A DNA stretch of 5,103 bases from Bacteroidales bacterium (lineage in GTDB: Bacteria; Bacteroidota; Bacteroidia; Bacteroidales; UBA7960): the NCBI GenBank assembly GCA_003553005.1, contig PUPG01000204.1, positions 1 to 5,103 of the forward strand, read 5' to 3'. Numbering within the stretch: position 1 is the first letter of the stretch; the number at the start of each line of letters is the position of its first letter. Positions 5,012 through 5,103 of the stretch are shown here, in pieces. Under the pieces are notes generated by a model, which was not told where the DNA came from, searched no databases, and saw only the letters and a program-made list of their open reading frames with translations. The translations under genes were made by a program, and so were the position numbers.

Positions 5012-5103
5012 TTACCGGAACACATTCCTTTCATCCAGTGCCTGGCGGTATCTTCTTGCGTTGGCCAGGTGTTCGGCATAGGTTCTTGCAAAGAGGTGGT
5101 ATC
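5012..5103 (-). CDS. mltG: MltG-type endolytic peptidoglycan transglycosylase (C-terminal end only)
   Basis: Only the last 29 residues are present, entering from the right edge and ending at TAA 5014-5012, followed directly by a second in-frame TAA (5011-5009). The tail contains HLFARTYAEHLANARRYRQA and then LDERNVFR. It lines up without gaps with the C-terminus of E. coli MltG (YceG) as I recall it: H-x-F, then A-x-H, Y and L-x-E-x-N fall at the same spacing (about eight identities in 25). MltG is an inner-membrane YceG-family lytic transglycosylase that cleaves nascent glycan strands and so sets their length; its catalytic glutamate and membrane anchor lie outside the window. The fragment is too short for an ORF caller that needs a start codon. 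A different protein sharing this short helix is possible but unlikely. Confidence 0.83.
   Translation of the reverse strand, partial: YHLFARTYAEHLANARRYRQALDERNVFR

Noticed and set aside
4707..5081. Plus-strand 124-codon ORF made of TSNPKLQ heptads
   Set aside because: It is translated 7-nt repeat with a GTG start and no leader, and its non-repeat end lies antisense over the mltG tail.

Overview
The window reads as chromosomal DNA from a member of the Bacteroidota; order and genus cannot be told from it. This rests on the protein families (a RimO tail, a phosphohexomutase with a GEESGG sugar loop, and a large secreted M14 peptidase with a C-terminal extension), on A/T-rich leaders without a Shine-Dalgarno sequence before the start codons, and on simple short-unit intergenic repeats. 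The assignment is inference; no marker gene is complete enough to prove it.

Layout: the C-terminal end of rimO (ribosomal protein S12 methylthiotransferase) runs rightward to 340. It converges, with a 29-nt gap, on a leftward series of three genes. Read in transcription order from the right edge these are the last 29 codons of an MltG-type endolytic transglycosylase (5103-5012), a phosphoglucomutase/phosphomannomutase family enzyme (4591-3182), and a secreted M14 zinc carboxypeptidase-like protein of 876 residues (3000-370). The 420-nt gap between the transglycosylase and the mutase is almost entirely two adjacent tandem arrays: 41 perfect units of a 7-nt repeat (YYCAAAC, 4721-5007) and 12 units of an 8-nt repeat (4604-4699). 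The 181-nt gap between the mutase and the peptidase carries inverted repeats (3047-3108) and possibly a decayed piece of the 8-nt repeat.

The genes are housekeeping or envelope functions: S12 modification, sugar-phosphate interconversion for wall and polysaccharide precursors, glycan-strand termination during peptidoglycan synthesis, and an exported peptidase. A loose cell-envelope theme links the three leftward genes, but the long repeat-filled gaps argue against a tight operon. I see no defence system, mobile element, tRNA, rRNA or CRISPR array. The part most worth a second look is the double array, above all the contrast between an invariant CAAAC core and a highly variable YY dinucleotide, the 42-nt higher-order pattern, and its position from the mltG stop codon to the mutase start codon.
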